From NCBI RefSeq assembly GCF_006717145.1, contig NZ_VFQF01000003.1:496001-560000 (forward strand): 64,000 nucleotides of DNA. Reading direction: 5' to 3'. Source of the stretch: Humibacillus xanthopallidus (GTDB lineage Bacteria > Actinomycetota > Actinomycetes > Actinomycetales > Dermatophilaceae). The position numbers were made by a program, and so were the translations under genes. How positions within the stretch are numbered: position 1 is the first letter of the stretch; every line of letters starts with the position of its first letter. Below are positions 49,310 to 57,476 of this stretch, one piece after another. The notes under the pieces are model-generated. The model ran no database searches. It worked only from the letters and a program-made list of their open reading frames with translations, and was not told the DNA's origin.

Positions 49310-50312
49310 TCGAGCTGGCTGGGGCACCATCGCCCTCACCGCAGTGCCCGCCGCCGTGTGGGGGTCGACGTATGCCGTGACGCAGCTCTGGCTGCCACCG
49401 GGCCGTCCACTCTTCGCCGCGACGCTCCGTGCGCTGCCCGTCGGACTGCTCATGCTCCTCTGGCTGCGACGCCTGCCGCGCGGCGACTGGTGGTGGCGCT
49501 CGCTCGTGCTCGGCAGCCTCAACATCGGCTTCTTCTACGCCCTGCTCTTCTTCGCCGCCTACCGCCTGCCGAGCGGCCTCGGTGCGACGCTCGTCGCCAC
49601 CGCACCGATGGTGACGATGGCCGTCGCCTGGCTCCTCATCGGCGACCGCCCCGGACGGATCTCTTTAGCCGCCAGCGTGGTCGGCCTCTTCGGCGTCGGC
49701 CTGCTCGTGCTGCAGAACGGCCTCGACCGGCCGCTCGACCTGCTCGGCCTCGCCGCCGGCCTGCTCGCCGTCGTGCTCTCCTCCTGCGGCTTCGTCCTGA
49801 CGAAGAAGTGGACGCCGCCGGTCGACGTCGTCACGGCGACCGCCTGGCAGCTCGTCGCCGGAGGGGCCGTCCTCGTGCCGATCGCGCTGCTCGTCGAGGG
49901 CGCGCCCCCGGCTCTCGACCTGCCGGCCGTGGGCGCCCTCGCCTACCTCGGTGTCGCCGGCAGCGGCCTCGCCTACGTCCTGTGGTTCCGCGGCCTGCGC
50001 ATCCTCGGGCCGACGGCGGCCTCGATCATCGGGCTCGTCAACCCCGTCGTCGGAGTGGTGCTCGGCGTCGTCCTTCTCGGGGAGTCGTTCGGCCCCGTGC
50101 ACCTCGTCGCGATGGGCCTCATCGTCGGCAGCGTGCTGGCCGCGCAGGAGCCGTGCGTGCGGCCCTCGCCCGTCGCTTCCCGCGAGCCCTCCGTCCGCAC
50201 TACGCGACCACGCGCTGGTTCCGTCACGACGGGCCGCCCGGACGCGCTCGACACCCCGGCACTCGCTCTCGTGCCGAGCCGGAGCAAGCGGGCTCAGCTG
50301 CCGGCGCGGTAG
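49299..50312 (+). CDS. DMT family (EamA) transporter
   Basis: This 337-residue protein has ten hydrophobic helices in two EamA repeats (AAVWGSTYAVTQLWLPP at the start of the first; GLAYVLWFRGLRILGPTAAS in the second). A hydrophilic tail of about 45 residues follows the last helix. It would export a drug-like compound or metabolite under the MarR next door. I start at GTG 49299, seven bases after TAAATT; an ATG at 49278 inside the operator is possible and would add seven residues. The last 19 bases overlap the end of the convergent gene. Confidence 0.85.
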   Translation: MEDNRAGWGTIALTAVPAAVWGSTYAVTQLWLPPGRPLFAATLRALPVGLLMLLWLRRLPRGDWWWRSLVLGSLNIGFFYALLFFAAYRLPSGLGATLVATAPMVTMAVAWLLIGDRPGRISLAASVVGLFGVGLLVLQNGLDRPLDLLGLAAGLLAVVLSSCGFVLTKKWTPPVDVVTATAWQLVAGGAVLVPIALLVEGAPPALDLPAVGALAYLGVAGSGLAYVLWFRGLRILGPTAASIIGLVNPVVGVVLGVVLLGESFGPVHLVAMGLIVGSVLAAQEPCVRPSPVASREPSVRTTRPRAGSVTTGRPDALDTPALALVPSRSKRAQLPAR

Positions 50313-51787
50313 CCGACCGTCGCGAACCCGGGTCCCGAGACACCCGTCACGACGACGGTCCCGGAGGACGTGATGGCCACGGCGTGCGCCTCGCTGATCG
50401 GGGGCTCGGCGCCTGCCGGTGCGGCATACGTCGCCGTCCAGCTGACTGCGCCGGTCGCGCTGTCCTGGCCGACGGTTGCGTACTGGTCCTGCATCGGAGC
50501 CGGCACGGTGCGGCCGGTCACGACGACGGTGGCGCCGTCGGGGCTGACCGCGAGGTCCGAGGCGTTGTCGTCTCCGCCGGCGGGTGCGTTCCACCGCGTC
50601 GCCCACCGCCTGCTGCCATCGGTCGTCGCGTAGGCGAGGGTGATCATGTCCTCGTGCCCCTGCGTGGCACCCTCGCTCGTGCCGGCCACGAAGACGGTCG
50701 CGCCGTCGGGTGCGAACCCGATGGAGCCGGTCCCCTCGTTCTGATGAGCCGGTCCGTCGTAGCGGGCGACCCAGCGCTGCCTGCCGGTCACCGCGTCATA
50801 GGCCACCGTGGCGGAGTCGGTCCGGGTCGCCTTGGTCTCGCTGAAACCGGTCGTGACGACCGTTCGGCCGTCGGGGCTCACGCCGACCGCCAGGGCGCTG
50901 TCGTTCCCGGCGACGTTGGAACCATAGATCGTGACCCACCGGCGGGCGCCGGTCGACGCGTCGTAGGCGATGGTCGCGAACTGCGACTCGCCGCCCGACG
51001 CGGCAGTGGCGCCGGCCGCATACACCGTCGTGCCGTCAGCACTCGCGGCGAGCGAGTGCGCTCCGCTGGGGAACCAGCCCTGCTCGGTCGCACCGCGCTC
51101 GTCGTAGCGGGCGACCCAACGCTGCGCGCCCGTCGTCGCGTCATAGGCCACGGTGGCGAAGTGCGTCCCGCCAGGGCTGCCGGCGCTCGTTCCGTTGACG
51201 ACGACGAGCGATCCCGCTGTCACGATCGCAGCCGGGTTGTCGGCGCCGGAACCTTTGCCGGCATAGGTCGTCCGCCACATCGGCTTGCCCGTCGCGGCGT
51301 CGAACGCCACGGTGAGGTAGTCCTCGCCGGTGGTGGCAGCCGAGGAGGTGCCCGTCGCGAAGACGGTCGCGCCGTCGGCGCTGACGGCGACAGCTGCCGC
51401 GCCGTCGGTCCATCCCGTGCCGGTGGCGATCCAGCGTTGCGCGCCGGAGGCGATCGTGTAGGCGATGGCCGGCCCCTGGCCGACGACGTAGGCGACGGTG
51501 CCGTCGCTGCTCACCGCGACGTCCTGCCCCGCGGCCGGCCGTCCAGCCGAGGCGGGCTTCCACGCCTGGGCCCACAGCTGTCGCACCGATCCGGTGACTA
51601 CCGAGTCGCCCGTCGCGCCGGTCGGCCCGCCGGACGTGGGGGACGCGCTGGTGGCCGGGCTCGAGGCGGGCGTCGGCGTGGACGGCGTCGTGCCGCACGC
51701 CGCCACGCCCAGCACGAACGCGGCGCAGAGGGCGGTGCTCCTGGTGAGTCGGCGACTGATGCGGTGTGAGCTGACGAAGGTTGACAT
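50294..51787 (-). CDS. Beta-propeller lipoprotein (PQQ-like repeats)
   Basis: This 497-residue lipoprotein has the lipobox VAAC (Cys31), a Thr/Pro/Ser linker to about residue 75, and seven or so blade repeats. Each blade pairs SxDGxTVxxxG with ATVAYDAATGxxRWVARYD. Such propellers act outside the cell as binding or scaffold proteins; no enzyme motif is visible. The ATG at 51785-51787 gives a proper signal peptide. Confidence 0.84.
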   Translation of the reverse strand: MSTFVSSHRISRRLTRSTALCAAFVLGVAACGTTPSTPTPASSPATSASPTSGGPTGATGDSVVTGSVRQLWAQAWKPASAGRPAAGQDVAVSSDGTVAYVVGQGPAIAYTIASGAQRWIATGTGWTDGAAAVAVSADGATVFATGTSSAATTGEDYLTVAFDAATGKPMWRTTYAGKGSGADNPAAIVTAGSLVVVNGTSAGSPGGTHFATVAYDATTGAQRWVARYDERGATEQGWFPSGAHSLAASADGTTVYAAGATAASGGESQFATIAYDASTGARRWVTIYGSNVAGNDSALAVGVSPDGRTVVTTGFSETKATRTDSATVAYDAVTGRQRWVARYDGPAHQNEGTGSIGFAPDGATVFVAGTSEGATQGHEDMITLAYATTDGSRRWATRWNAPAGGDDNASDLAVSPDGATVVVTGRTVPAPMQDQYATVGQDSATGAVSWTATYAAPAGAEPPISEAHAVAITSSGTVVVTGVSGPGFATVGYRAGS

Positions 51788-52023
51788 GGCGGGACTCCTC
51801 TCCAGCACAGCGTTCCGCGCGTGCCCGGCGGCGCGTCAGAGTCGTTGGTCCTCCGAGTCGGACACGTCGGTGCTCGTCGGCGCTCGTCCATGACCGTCCG
51901 CGCCCGTCCGCGGTCCGTGCCCCTCCGCCCACGCCGACCGGCCTCGTCCCGCACCGACCCTCTGCCGCACCCGGTTGGCGAGCCGGGCTTTCGCGACGGG
52001 CCCGCAGGGGTAAGGGTGAGGTC

Positions 52024-53388
52024 ATGACCAACGACGCCCACGCATTCGATGTCATCGTCATCGGGCTCGGCCCCGGCGGTGAGCACGTCGCCGGCAGCCT
52101 CGCCGAGCGCGGCCTGCGGGTGCTCGCCCTCGACGACCGCCTCGTCGGCGGCGAGTGCCCCTACTGGGGCTGCATCCCCTCGAAGATGATGATCCGGGCC
52201 GCCGACGCCCTCGCCGAGGCCCGCCGGGTCGACGGTCTCGCCGGCACGGTCGGCGAGGTCACCCCCGACTGGAGCGTCGTGGCCCGCCGCATCCGCGACG
52301 AGGCCACCGACGACTGGGACGACCAGGTCGCCGTCGACCGCCTCGTCGGCAAGGGCGCCACCTTCGTGCGCGGGCGGGGTGTCATCGAGGGCCCCGGGCG
52401 GGTCGCCGTCGACGGCACGACCTACACCGCGACGACGGGCATCGTCGTGGGCACCGGCACCACCGCCGCGGTCCCGCCCATCGAGGGCCTCGCGGACACC
52501 CCGTACTGGACGAACCACGAGATCATCGAGGCCACCGAGCTGCCCGCGTCGATCATCGTGCTCGGCGGTGGCGCCATCGGCTGCGAGCTGAGCCAGGTCA
52601 TGGCCCGCTTCGGCGTCGACGTCACCGTCGTGGAGGCCGCCGACCGCCTGCTCGCCCTCGAGGAGCCCGAGGCCTCAGCGATCCTCGCCTCGACGTTCGA
52701 GGCCGAGGGCATCACAGTGCGGCAGGGTGTCGGCGCCGAGAAGGTCGCCCACGACGGCGACACCTTCACCGTGACCCTCGCCGACGGCTCGACCCTCACC
52801 GCCGAGCGGCTGCTCGTCGCCACCGGCCGCCGCGCCGACCTCCGGGCCGTCGGCCTGCACCGGGTCGGCGTCGCCGAGGACGCTCGCACGGTGCCCGTCG
52901 ACGACCGCTGCCGTGTGACCGGCGGGGTCTGGGCTGTGGGTGACATCACCGGCAAGGGCGCCTTCACCCACGTCTCGATGTACCAGGCCGGCATCGTCAT
53001 CCGCGACGTCCTCGGCGACGACGGGCCGCCGGCGTCGTATGCCGCCCTGCCGCGCGTCACGTTCACCGACCCCGAGGTCGGCTCCGTCGGCCTGACCGAG
53101 AAGCAGGCGCGCGACCAGCTGGCGCACGTGCAGGTCGGCGTCACCCCGCTCGGCGAGACGACGCGAGGCTGGATCGCCAAGGCCGACGGGCTCATCAAGC
53201 TCGTGGCCGACGCCGACAGAGGCGTGCTCGTCGGCGCGACGACGATGGGCCCCGCAGGCGGCGAGGTGCTCGGCGCGCTCGCCGTCGCGGTCCACGCCGA
53301 GGTGCCGATCGAGCGGCTCCGCTCGATGATCTACGCCTACCCGACCCTCCACCGCGGCATCGAGGACGCCCTCGGCCGCCTCGCCTGA
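52024..53388 (+). CDS. FAD-dependent pyridine-nucleotide disulfide oxidoreductase
   Basis: This 454-residue flavoprotein is of the dihydrolipoamide dehydrogenase/mercuric reductase class. The FAD motif GLGPGGEH is near residue 15, the redox disulfide is in GGECPYWGCIPSK, the NAD(P) motif is VLGGGAIGCELSQVMARFG, and AVGDITGKGAFTHV and the dimer-face YAYPTLHRGI follow. No heavy-metal domain is present. GGTGAGG lies just before the ATG. The substrate (lipoamide, mycothiol-like or other disulfide) cannot be told. Confidence 0.9.
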   Translation: MTNDAHAFDVIVIGLGPGGEHVAGSLAERGLRVLALDDRLVGGECPYWGCIPSKMMIRAADALAEARRVDGLAGTVGEVTPDWSVVARRIRDEATDDWDDQVAVDRLVGKGATFVRGRGVIEGPGRVAVDGTTYTATTGIVVGTGTTAAVPPIEGLADTPYWTNHEIIEATELPASIIVLGGGAIGCELSQVMARFGVDVTVVEAADRLLALEEPEASAILASTFEAEGITVRQGVGAEKVAHDGDTFTVTLADGSTLTAERLLVATGRRADLRAVGLHRVGVAEDARTVPVDDRCRVTGGVWAVGDITGKGAFTHVSMYQAGIVIRDVLGDDGPPASYAALPRVTFTDPEVGSVGLTEKQARDQLAHVQVGVTPLGETTRGWIAKADGLIKLVADADRGVLVGATTMGPAGGEVLGALAVAVHAEVPIERLRSMIYAYPTLHRGIEDALGRLA

Positions 53389-53428
53389 GCGCGCCCGCGG
53401 GCTCTGGGCCCAGCCCCGTCACCAGCCG

Positions 53429-53459
53429 TTGGTATGCCGTTCGCCCGCCGGACGGCATA
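53429..53459. terminator. Hairpin built from GTATGCC and GGCATAC
   Basis: GGTATGCCGT and ACGGCATACC form a perfect 10-bp stem with an 11-base GC-rich loop, 41 bases after the flavoprotein stop. It is a likely terminator and shows the window's common heptamer used as an inverted pair. Confidence 0.6.
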
Positions 53460-53486
53460 CCCCGGCTGTGTCGTCGGCGGGCCAGA

Positions 53487-53492
53487 TAGCGT
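53487..53492 (+). promoter_or_regulatory. -10 box of leaderless HAD phosphatase gene
   Basis: TAGCGT ends seven bases before the ATG at 53500. Confidence 0.5.
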
Positions 53493-53499
53493 TGCGGGC

Positions 53500-54357
53500 A
53501 TGGCACAGCGACTGCTCGCGCTCGACCTCGACGGCACGACCCTCAACCACATGGGGGAGCTCTCACCTGCGGTGCGCGACGCGATCGCGGCCCTGCCGGA
53601 GGAGGTGTCGGTCGTCGTCGCGACCGGACGCTCGATCATCGCGACGACGCCGATCCTCGAGGCGCTCGGGCTGCGTGAGGGCTATGCCGTCTGCTCCAAC
53701 GGAGCCCTGACGATCGCGCTCGAGCCGGGGTCGGAGCTCGGCTACTCCGTCATCGACATGGTGACCTTCGACCCCTGGCCCGTGCTCGAGAAGCTGCGCG
53801 TGGCGCTGCCCGACGCGCTCATCGCCGTCGAGGAGCCGGGCATCGGCTTCAAGGTGAGCCGGCACTTCCCCGACGGCGAGCTCATGGGCCACTCCCGTGA
53901 GGTCGACTGGGACGAGCTCGTCGCGCACCCCGTCACCCGTGTGACGCTGCGCCAGCCCGAGTCGAGCGCCGAGGACTTCATGGAGCTCGTCGAGCGCGCG
54001 GGACTGCACGAGGTGTCCTACGCCGTCGGATGGTCGGCCTGGCTCGACATCAACCCCGAGGGCGTCTCCAAGGCCAGTGCGCTCGAGCTCGTGCGGCGCC
54101 ACCTGCAGGTCGAGCCCGCCCACACCATCGCGTGCGGCGACCAGCGCAACGACCTCGAGATGCTGCACTGGGCGGCTTGGGGCGTCGCGATGGGCAACGC
54201 CCCCGACCAGGTCAAGGCGATCGCCGACGAGGTCACCGGTCACGTCGACGACGACGGCCTCGTGCCGGTCGTCGAGGCCGTCTCCGAGGCGGTGCGTGCC
54301 GGAGTGACGTTCCGCGAGGGGGTGGCCTCGGCCGCGACCGCGCGGCTCGAGCTCTAG
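53500..54357 (+). CDS. HAD family phosphatase (Cof type)
   Basis: This 285-residue hydrolase has motif I LDLDGTTLN, motif II VVVATGRS, a cap of about 90 residues, a Lys in the segment NPEGVSKASALE and motif IV ACGDQRNDLEML with GNAPDQVK after it. This is the Cof/YbiV-like sugar-phosphatase branch. TAGCGT at 53487-53492 lies seven bases before the ATG, so the message is leaderless and this start is preferred to an earlier one. Confidence 0.9.
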   Translation: MAQRLLALDLDGTTLNHMGELSPAVRDAIAALPEEVSVVVATGRSIIATTPILEALGLREGYAVCSNGALTIALEPGSELGYSVIDMVTFDPWPVLEKLRVALPDALIAVEEPGIGFKVSRHFPDGELMGHSREVDWDELVAHPVTRVTLRQPESSAEDFMELVERAGLHEVSYAVGWSAWLDINPEGVSKASALELVRRHLQVEPAHTIACGDQRNDLEMLHWAAWGVAMGNAPDQVKAIADEVTGHVDDDGLVPVVEAVSEAVRAGVTFREGVASAATARLEL

Positions 54358-54376
54358 CCCGCCACGCGGCATACCC
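54357..54376 (+). repeat. 20-base exact repeat containing GGCATAC (copy 2)
   Basis: GCCCGCCACGCGGCATACCC overlaps the last base of the HAD gene's TAG stop and is identical to 10257-10276. Here the TACCCT that follows could serve as a -10 box for the next gene. Confidence 0.6.
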
Positions 54377-54397
54377 TGTCGGAGGAGGGAGGGCGCC

Positions 54398-55384
54398 GTG
54401 CCGATCGTCTACATCCATGGCGTCGCGGTGCGCGACGAGGACGAGGTGCTGGCCAGGGCCATCCGGCAGTTCGGTGAAGTGCCCTGGACGACCATCGAGC
54501 AGCACCTGCGCACGCACGTCGCGCCTGCGATCTCGGACGACCCCGGCGGGGTGCCGGTCATGCGCGCCTACTGGGGCGATCTGGGCGCCCGATTCGCCTG
54601 GGGCGGAAGGTCGCTCGTCTCCCGACCGGAGGACCTGCGCGACGATGCGGCTGACGTCGTCGACGAGGCTGCCGAGCGTCTCGCCGACGAGCCGGGTGCG
54701 ACGGCCGAGACCGGCGAGGCCGACGAGAGCGGCGAGGCCGACGAGAGCGGTGGCAAGCCGGGCCTGCGCGCGCGGGGGGTGCGCCGGCTGCGGTCGACGG
54801 CCACGGCGATCCGCCGGCCCCTCGAGGACTTCGTGCCTCTCTTCATCGGCGACGTCATGACCTACGTCGTGGGCCGCGGCACCTCCGACGCCCCCGGCCC
54901 GATCATCGAGCGGGTCCTGCAGCAGCTCGATGCGGCAGCCTTCGCGGCGGCGAGCCGGGAGGAGCCGCTCGTCGTGCTCACGCACAGCATGGGCGGGCAG
55001 ATCGTCTACGACCTCGTCACCCACTTCCTGCCGCGCATGCCCGAGCACCGCGGCATCCGCATCGACTACTGGTGCGCGGCCGCGTCGCAGGTGGGCCTCT
55101 TCGAGGAGCTCGGCCTCTTCATCGAGAGCGACCCGACGTGCGGGGCCGACACGGGTCGCATGGCGAAGCACCCGTCTGCCGAACACCTCGGCGGGTGGTG
55201 GAACGTCTGGGACCACGCCGACCTGCTGAGCTTCCGGGCCGCGGGCATCATCGAGGGGGTCGACGACTCACCGTTCTTCGCGAGCGGGTCCCTCGCCACC
55301 GACCACTACCGCTACCTCGCGAACCCCGACTTCTACCGGGCGCTGGCCGAGCGGGTGGCCGTGAGTGTGGAAAAGGATCGCTAG
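54398..55384 (+). CDS. Alpha/beta-hydrolase/lipase-like protein
   Basis: This 328-residue protein starts with the strand PIVYIHGVAVRDED and has the nucleophile elbow VVLTHSMGGQIVYDL. A disordered insert at residues 105-125 repeats GEADES twice. A late acidic/His region (NVWDHADLLSF) completes the layout. GGAGGAGGGAGG lies before the GTG. It could be a lipase or esterase with a cytosolic substrate. Confidence 0.78.
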   Translation: MPIVYIHGVAVRDEDEVLARAIRQFGEVPWTTIEQHLRTHVAPAISDDPGGVPVMRAYWGDLGARFAWGGRSLVSRPEDLRDDAADVVDEAAERLADEPGATAETGEADESGEADESGGKPGLRARGVRRLRSTATAIRRPLEDFVPLFIGDVMTYVVGRGTSDAPGPIIERVLQQLDAAAFAAASREEPLVVLTHSMGGQIVYDLVTHFLPRMPEHRGIRIDYWCAAASQVGLFEELGLFIESDPTCGADTGRMAKHPSAEHLGGWWNVWDHADLLSFRAAGIIEGVDDSPFFASGSLATDHYRYLANPDFYRALAERVAVSVEKDR

Positions 55385-55463
55385 GCGTGTCGAGATGCGG
55401 CGGCGCCGATCGACGTGGTGGTGAGCGAGGCCGCGAGGGCAGCGCCGCACGAGGGAGACTCAC

Positions 55464-55904
55464 ATGCGATTCATGATCATCGTCCCCGCCACCGCCCGCT
55501 CCGAGGCCGGCGGCCTGCCGACTGAGGCGGAGCTCGCCGCCATGACCGACTACAACGAGGAGCTGCTGCGCGCCGGTGTGCTCGTCGGTGGCGAGGGGCT
55601 GCACCCGACGAGCCGCGGCGCCCGCTTCGACTTCGCGCCCGACGGTGAGGTGACCATCACCGACGGGCCCTTTGCGGAGTCCAAGGAGCTCGTCGCCGGC
55701 TTCACCCTCATCGACGTGAGCTCGCGCGACGAGGCCGTGGAGTGGGTCAAGAGGTGGCCGCGGCTCGGCGGCGAGGAGGGCTTCGGGCTCGAGCTGCGCC
55801 AGGTCTTCGCGGCCGAGGACTTCGGGGCCGAGCTCACCCCCGAGCTGCAGGAGCGCGAGGCGCAGATGCGCGCCCGGACCAGCGCCACCACCCCCCAGGC
55901 CTGA
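55464..55904 (+). CDS. YciI family (DGPF) protein
   Basis: This 146-residue ferredoxin-like protein has MRFMIIVPATA at the start, the family hallmark ITDGPFAESKELVAGFTLIDV, and VEWVKRWPRLGG. Such proteins regularly stand next to ECF42-type sigma factors, as here (the sigma gene follows after 193 bases), and are among their conserved targets or partners. GAGGGAG lies nine bases ahead of the ATG. Confidence 0.88.
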   Translation: MRFMIIVPATARSEAGGLPTEAELAAMTDYNEELLRAGVLVGGEGLHPTSRGARFDFAPDGEVTITDGPFAESKELVAGFTLIDVSSRDEAVEWVKRWPRLGGEEGFGLELRQVFAAEDFGAELTPELQEREAQMRARTSATTPQA

Positions 55905-55989
55905 TTCGGGCACCCACGGCCCAGCCAACCCACACTCGAAGGAGCAGTGCGTCGCCGTCCAGCGAGCCCGCGCGGGCGTGGGGGAGGGC

Positions 55990-56047
55990 GACGAACTGCT
56001 CATTCGACTGACGAGGCGATGTTCACGATCGAGAGAGCGATTCGTCG
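55990..56047. repeat. Inverted pair of ATCGAAAGAGC-family repeats
   Basis: CGACGAACTGCTCATTCGA at 55990-56008 (minus-strand copy) faces ATCGAGAGAGCGATTCGTCG at 56028-56047. Each differs in one to three bases from the copy at 60356-60375. They can pair into an imperfect hairpin between the YciI and sigma-factor genes. Confidence 0.65.
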
Positions 56048-56097
56048 GGGTGGATCGCTCATCGGGAGATGACACCCGCTCGTGCAAGAGTGAGCGG

Positions 56098-57402
56098 GTG
56101 CCACCCACCACCTCTGCCCACGACGTCGAGAGCGTGCGCCGCACCGTCGAGGCGGTCTGGCGCATGGAGGCCGCCAAGGTCACAGCGGTCGTCGCACGCG
56201 TCGTCGGCGACGTCGGCCTCGCTGAGGACCTCGCGCAGGACGCCTTCGTGCAGGCGCTCGAGCAGTGGCCGCGCGACGGGGTGCCCGACAAGCCCGGTGC
56301 GTGGCTCACCTCGACGGCGCGACGGCGCGCCATCGACCGCATCCGCCGTGACGTCAACCTCGCGAGCAAGCTGCAGCAGGTGGGCCACGCGGAGGAGCTG
56401 AGGGCAGCTGACACGGCCGAGGCGGACTTCGACGCGGCGCTCGCCGACATCGATGACGACGTGCTCGGGCTCGTCTTCGCCGCCTGTCATCCCGTGCTCA
56501 CGCCCCAGGCGCGAATCTCGTTGACGCTAAGGATGATCGGTGGTCTGACGACGCGCGAGATCGCCCGCGCCTTCCTCACGTCCGAGGCGACCATCGGCCA
56601 GCGCATCTCGCGGGCGAAGCGCACGCTGAGCCAGGACGGAGTGACGATCGAGGTCCCCTCCGGCGCCGACCTCGCTCCGCGGCTCGCGTCGGTGCTCGAG
56701 GTCGTCTACCTCATCTTCAACGAGGGGTATGCCGCGACGTCGGGTCAGGACTGGGTGCGTGGCGACCTCATGGAGGAGGCGATCCGGCTCGGCCGCAAGC
56801 TCGAGGCGCTCGCCCCCCGCGAGGCCGAGGTGCACGGACTGCTCGCGCTCATGGAGATCCAGGCCTCGCGCACCCGAGCACGCATCGGCCGCGACGGCGA
56901 GCCGGTGCTCCTCCTCGACCAGGACCGCACGCGCTGGGACTGGTCGCTCATCCGCCACGCGCTCGCCGCGCTCGACCGCGCGACCACGCCGGACGGCACC
57001 CGCGCCGAGACCCCGCCGGGGCCGTACGTGCTCCAGGCCGCCATCGCCGCCTGCCATGCACGGGCCCGCACCGCCGACCAGACCGACTGGCCGATGATCG
57101 TGCGGCTCTACGAGCAGCTCGGCGCGCTGCGCCCCTCTCCGGTCATCGATCTCAACCGTGCTGTCGCGCTGTCGTATGCCGTGGGGCCGGCTGCCGCGCT
57201 CGACGTCGTCGACGGGCTGGTCGGGTCGGGGGCCCTGGAGGACTACCACCTGCTGCCGAGCGTGCGCGGCGACCTCCTCGAACGCCTGGGGCGTGGCGAC
57301 GAGGCCCGGTCGGAGTTCGCTCGTGCTGCCGCGATGACCCAGAACGACGCGGAGCGGGCGCTGCTCGAGCGTCGCGCCGAGGGGGCCGAGTCGCAGGCCT
57401 GA
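56098..57402 (+). CDS. ECF42-type RNA polymerase sigma factor with C-terminal extension
   Basis: This 434-residue protein has sigma region 2 (VGLAEDLAQDAFVQALEQWP, AWLTSTARRRAIDRIRR) and region 4 (LTLRMIGGLTTREIARAFL, then IGQRISRAKRTL). A long helical extension follows, with VYLIFNEGYAATSG, LLDQDRTRWDW and PSPVIDLNRAVALSYA, the TPR-like tail that marks ECF42. These sigmas lack an anti-sigma factor; the tail is thought to set activity. GTG 56098 is at the family's usual start; earlier frames would run through the repeat pair. Confidence 0.9.
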   Translation: MPPTTSAHDVESVRRTVEAVWRMEAAKVTAVVARVVGDVGLAEDLAQDAFVQALEQWPRDGVPDKPGAWLTSTARRRAIDRIRRDVNLASKLQQVGHAEELRAADTAEADFDAALADIDDDVLGLVFAACHPVLTPQARISLTLRMIGGLTTREIARAFLTSEATIGQRISRAKRTLSQDGVTIEVPSGADLAPRLASVLEVVYLIFNEGYAATSGQDWVRGDLMEEAIRLGRKLEALAPREAEVHGLLALMEIQASRTRARIGRDGEPVLLLDQDRTRWDWSLIRHALAALDRATTPDGTRAETPPGPYVLQAAIAACHARARTADQTDWPMIVRLYEQLGALRPSPVIDLNRAVALSYAVGPAAALDVVDGLVGSGALEDYHLLPSVRGDLLERLGRGDEARSEFARAAAMTQNDAERALLERRAEGAESQA

Positions 57403-57476
57403 TCAATCCGCCTGCGGACGTGGCGTATCAGGGCTACCGTCGAATGGCCCTGCACTGTCATGGAGGGAGCAGGCAC

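Noticed and set aside
49358-51769. An 803-codon open frame on the plus strand.
   Set aside because: It is a frame shadow of the DMT transporter and the antisense of the propeller lipoprotein, rich in Arg/Ala/Gly without motifs, as expected in high-GC DNA.
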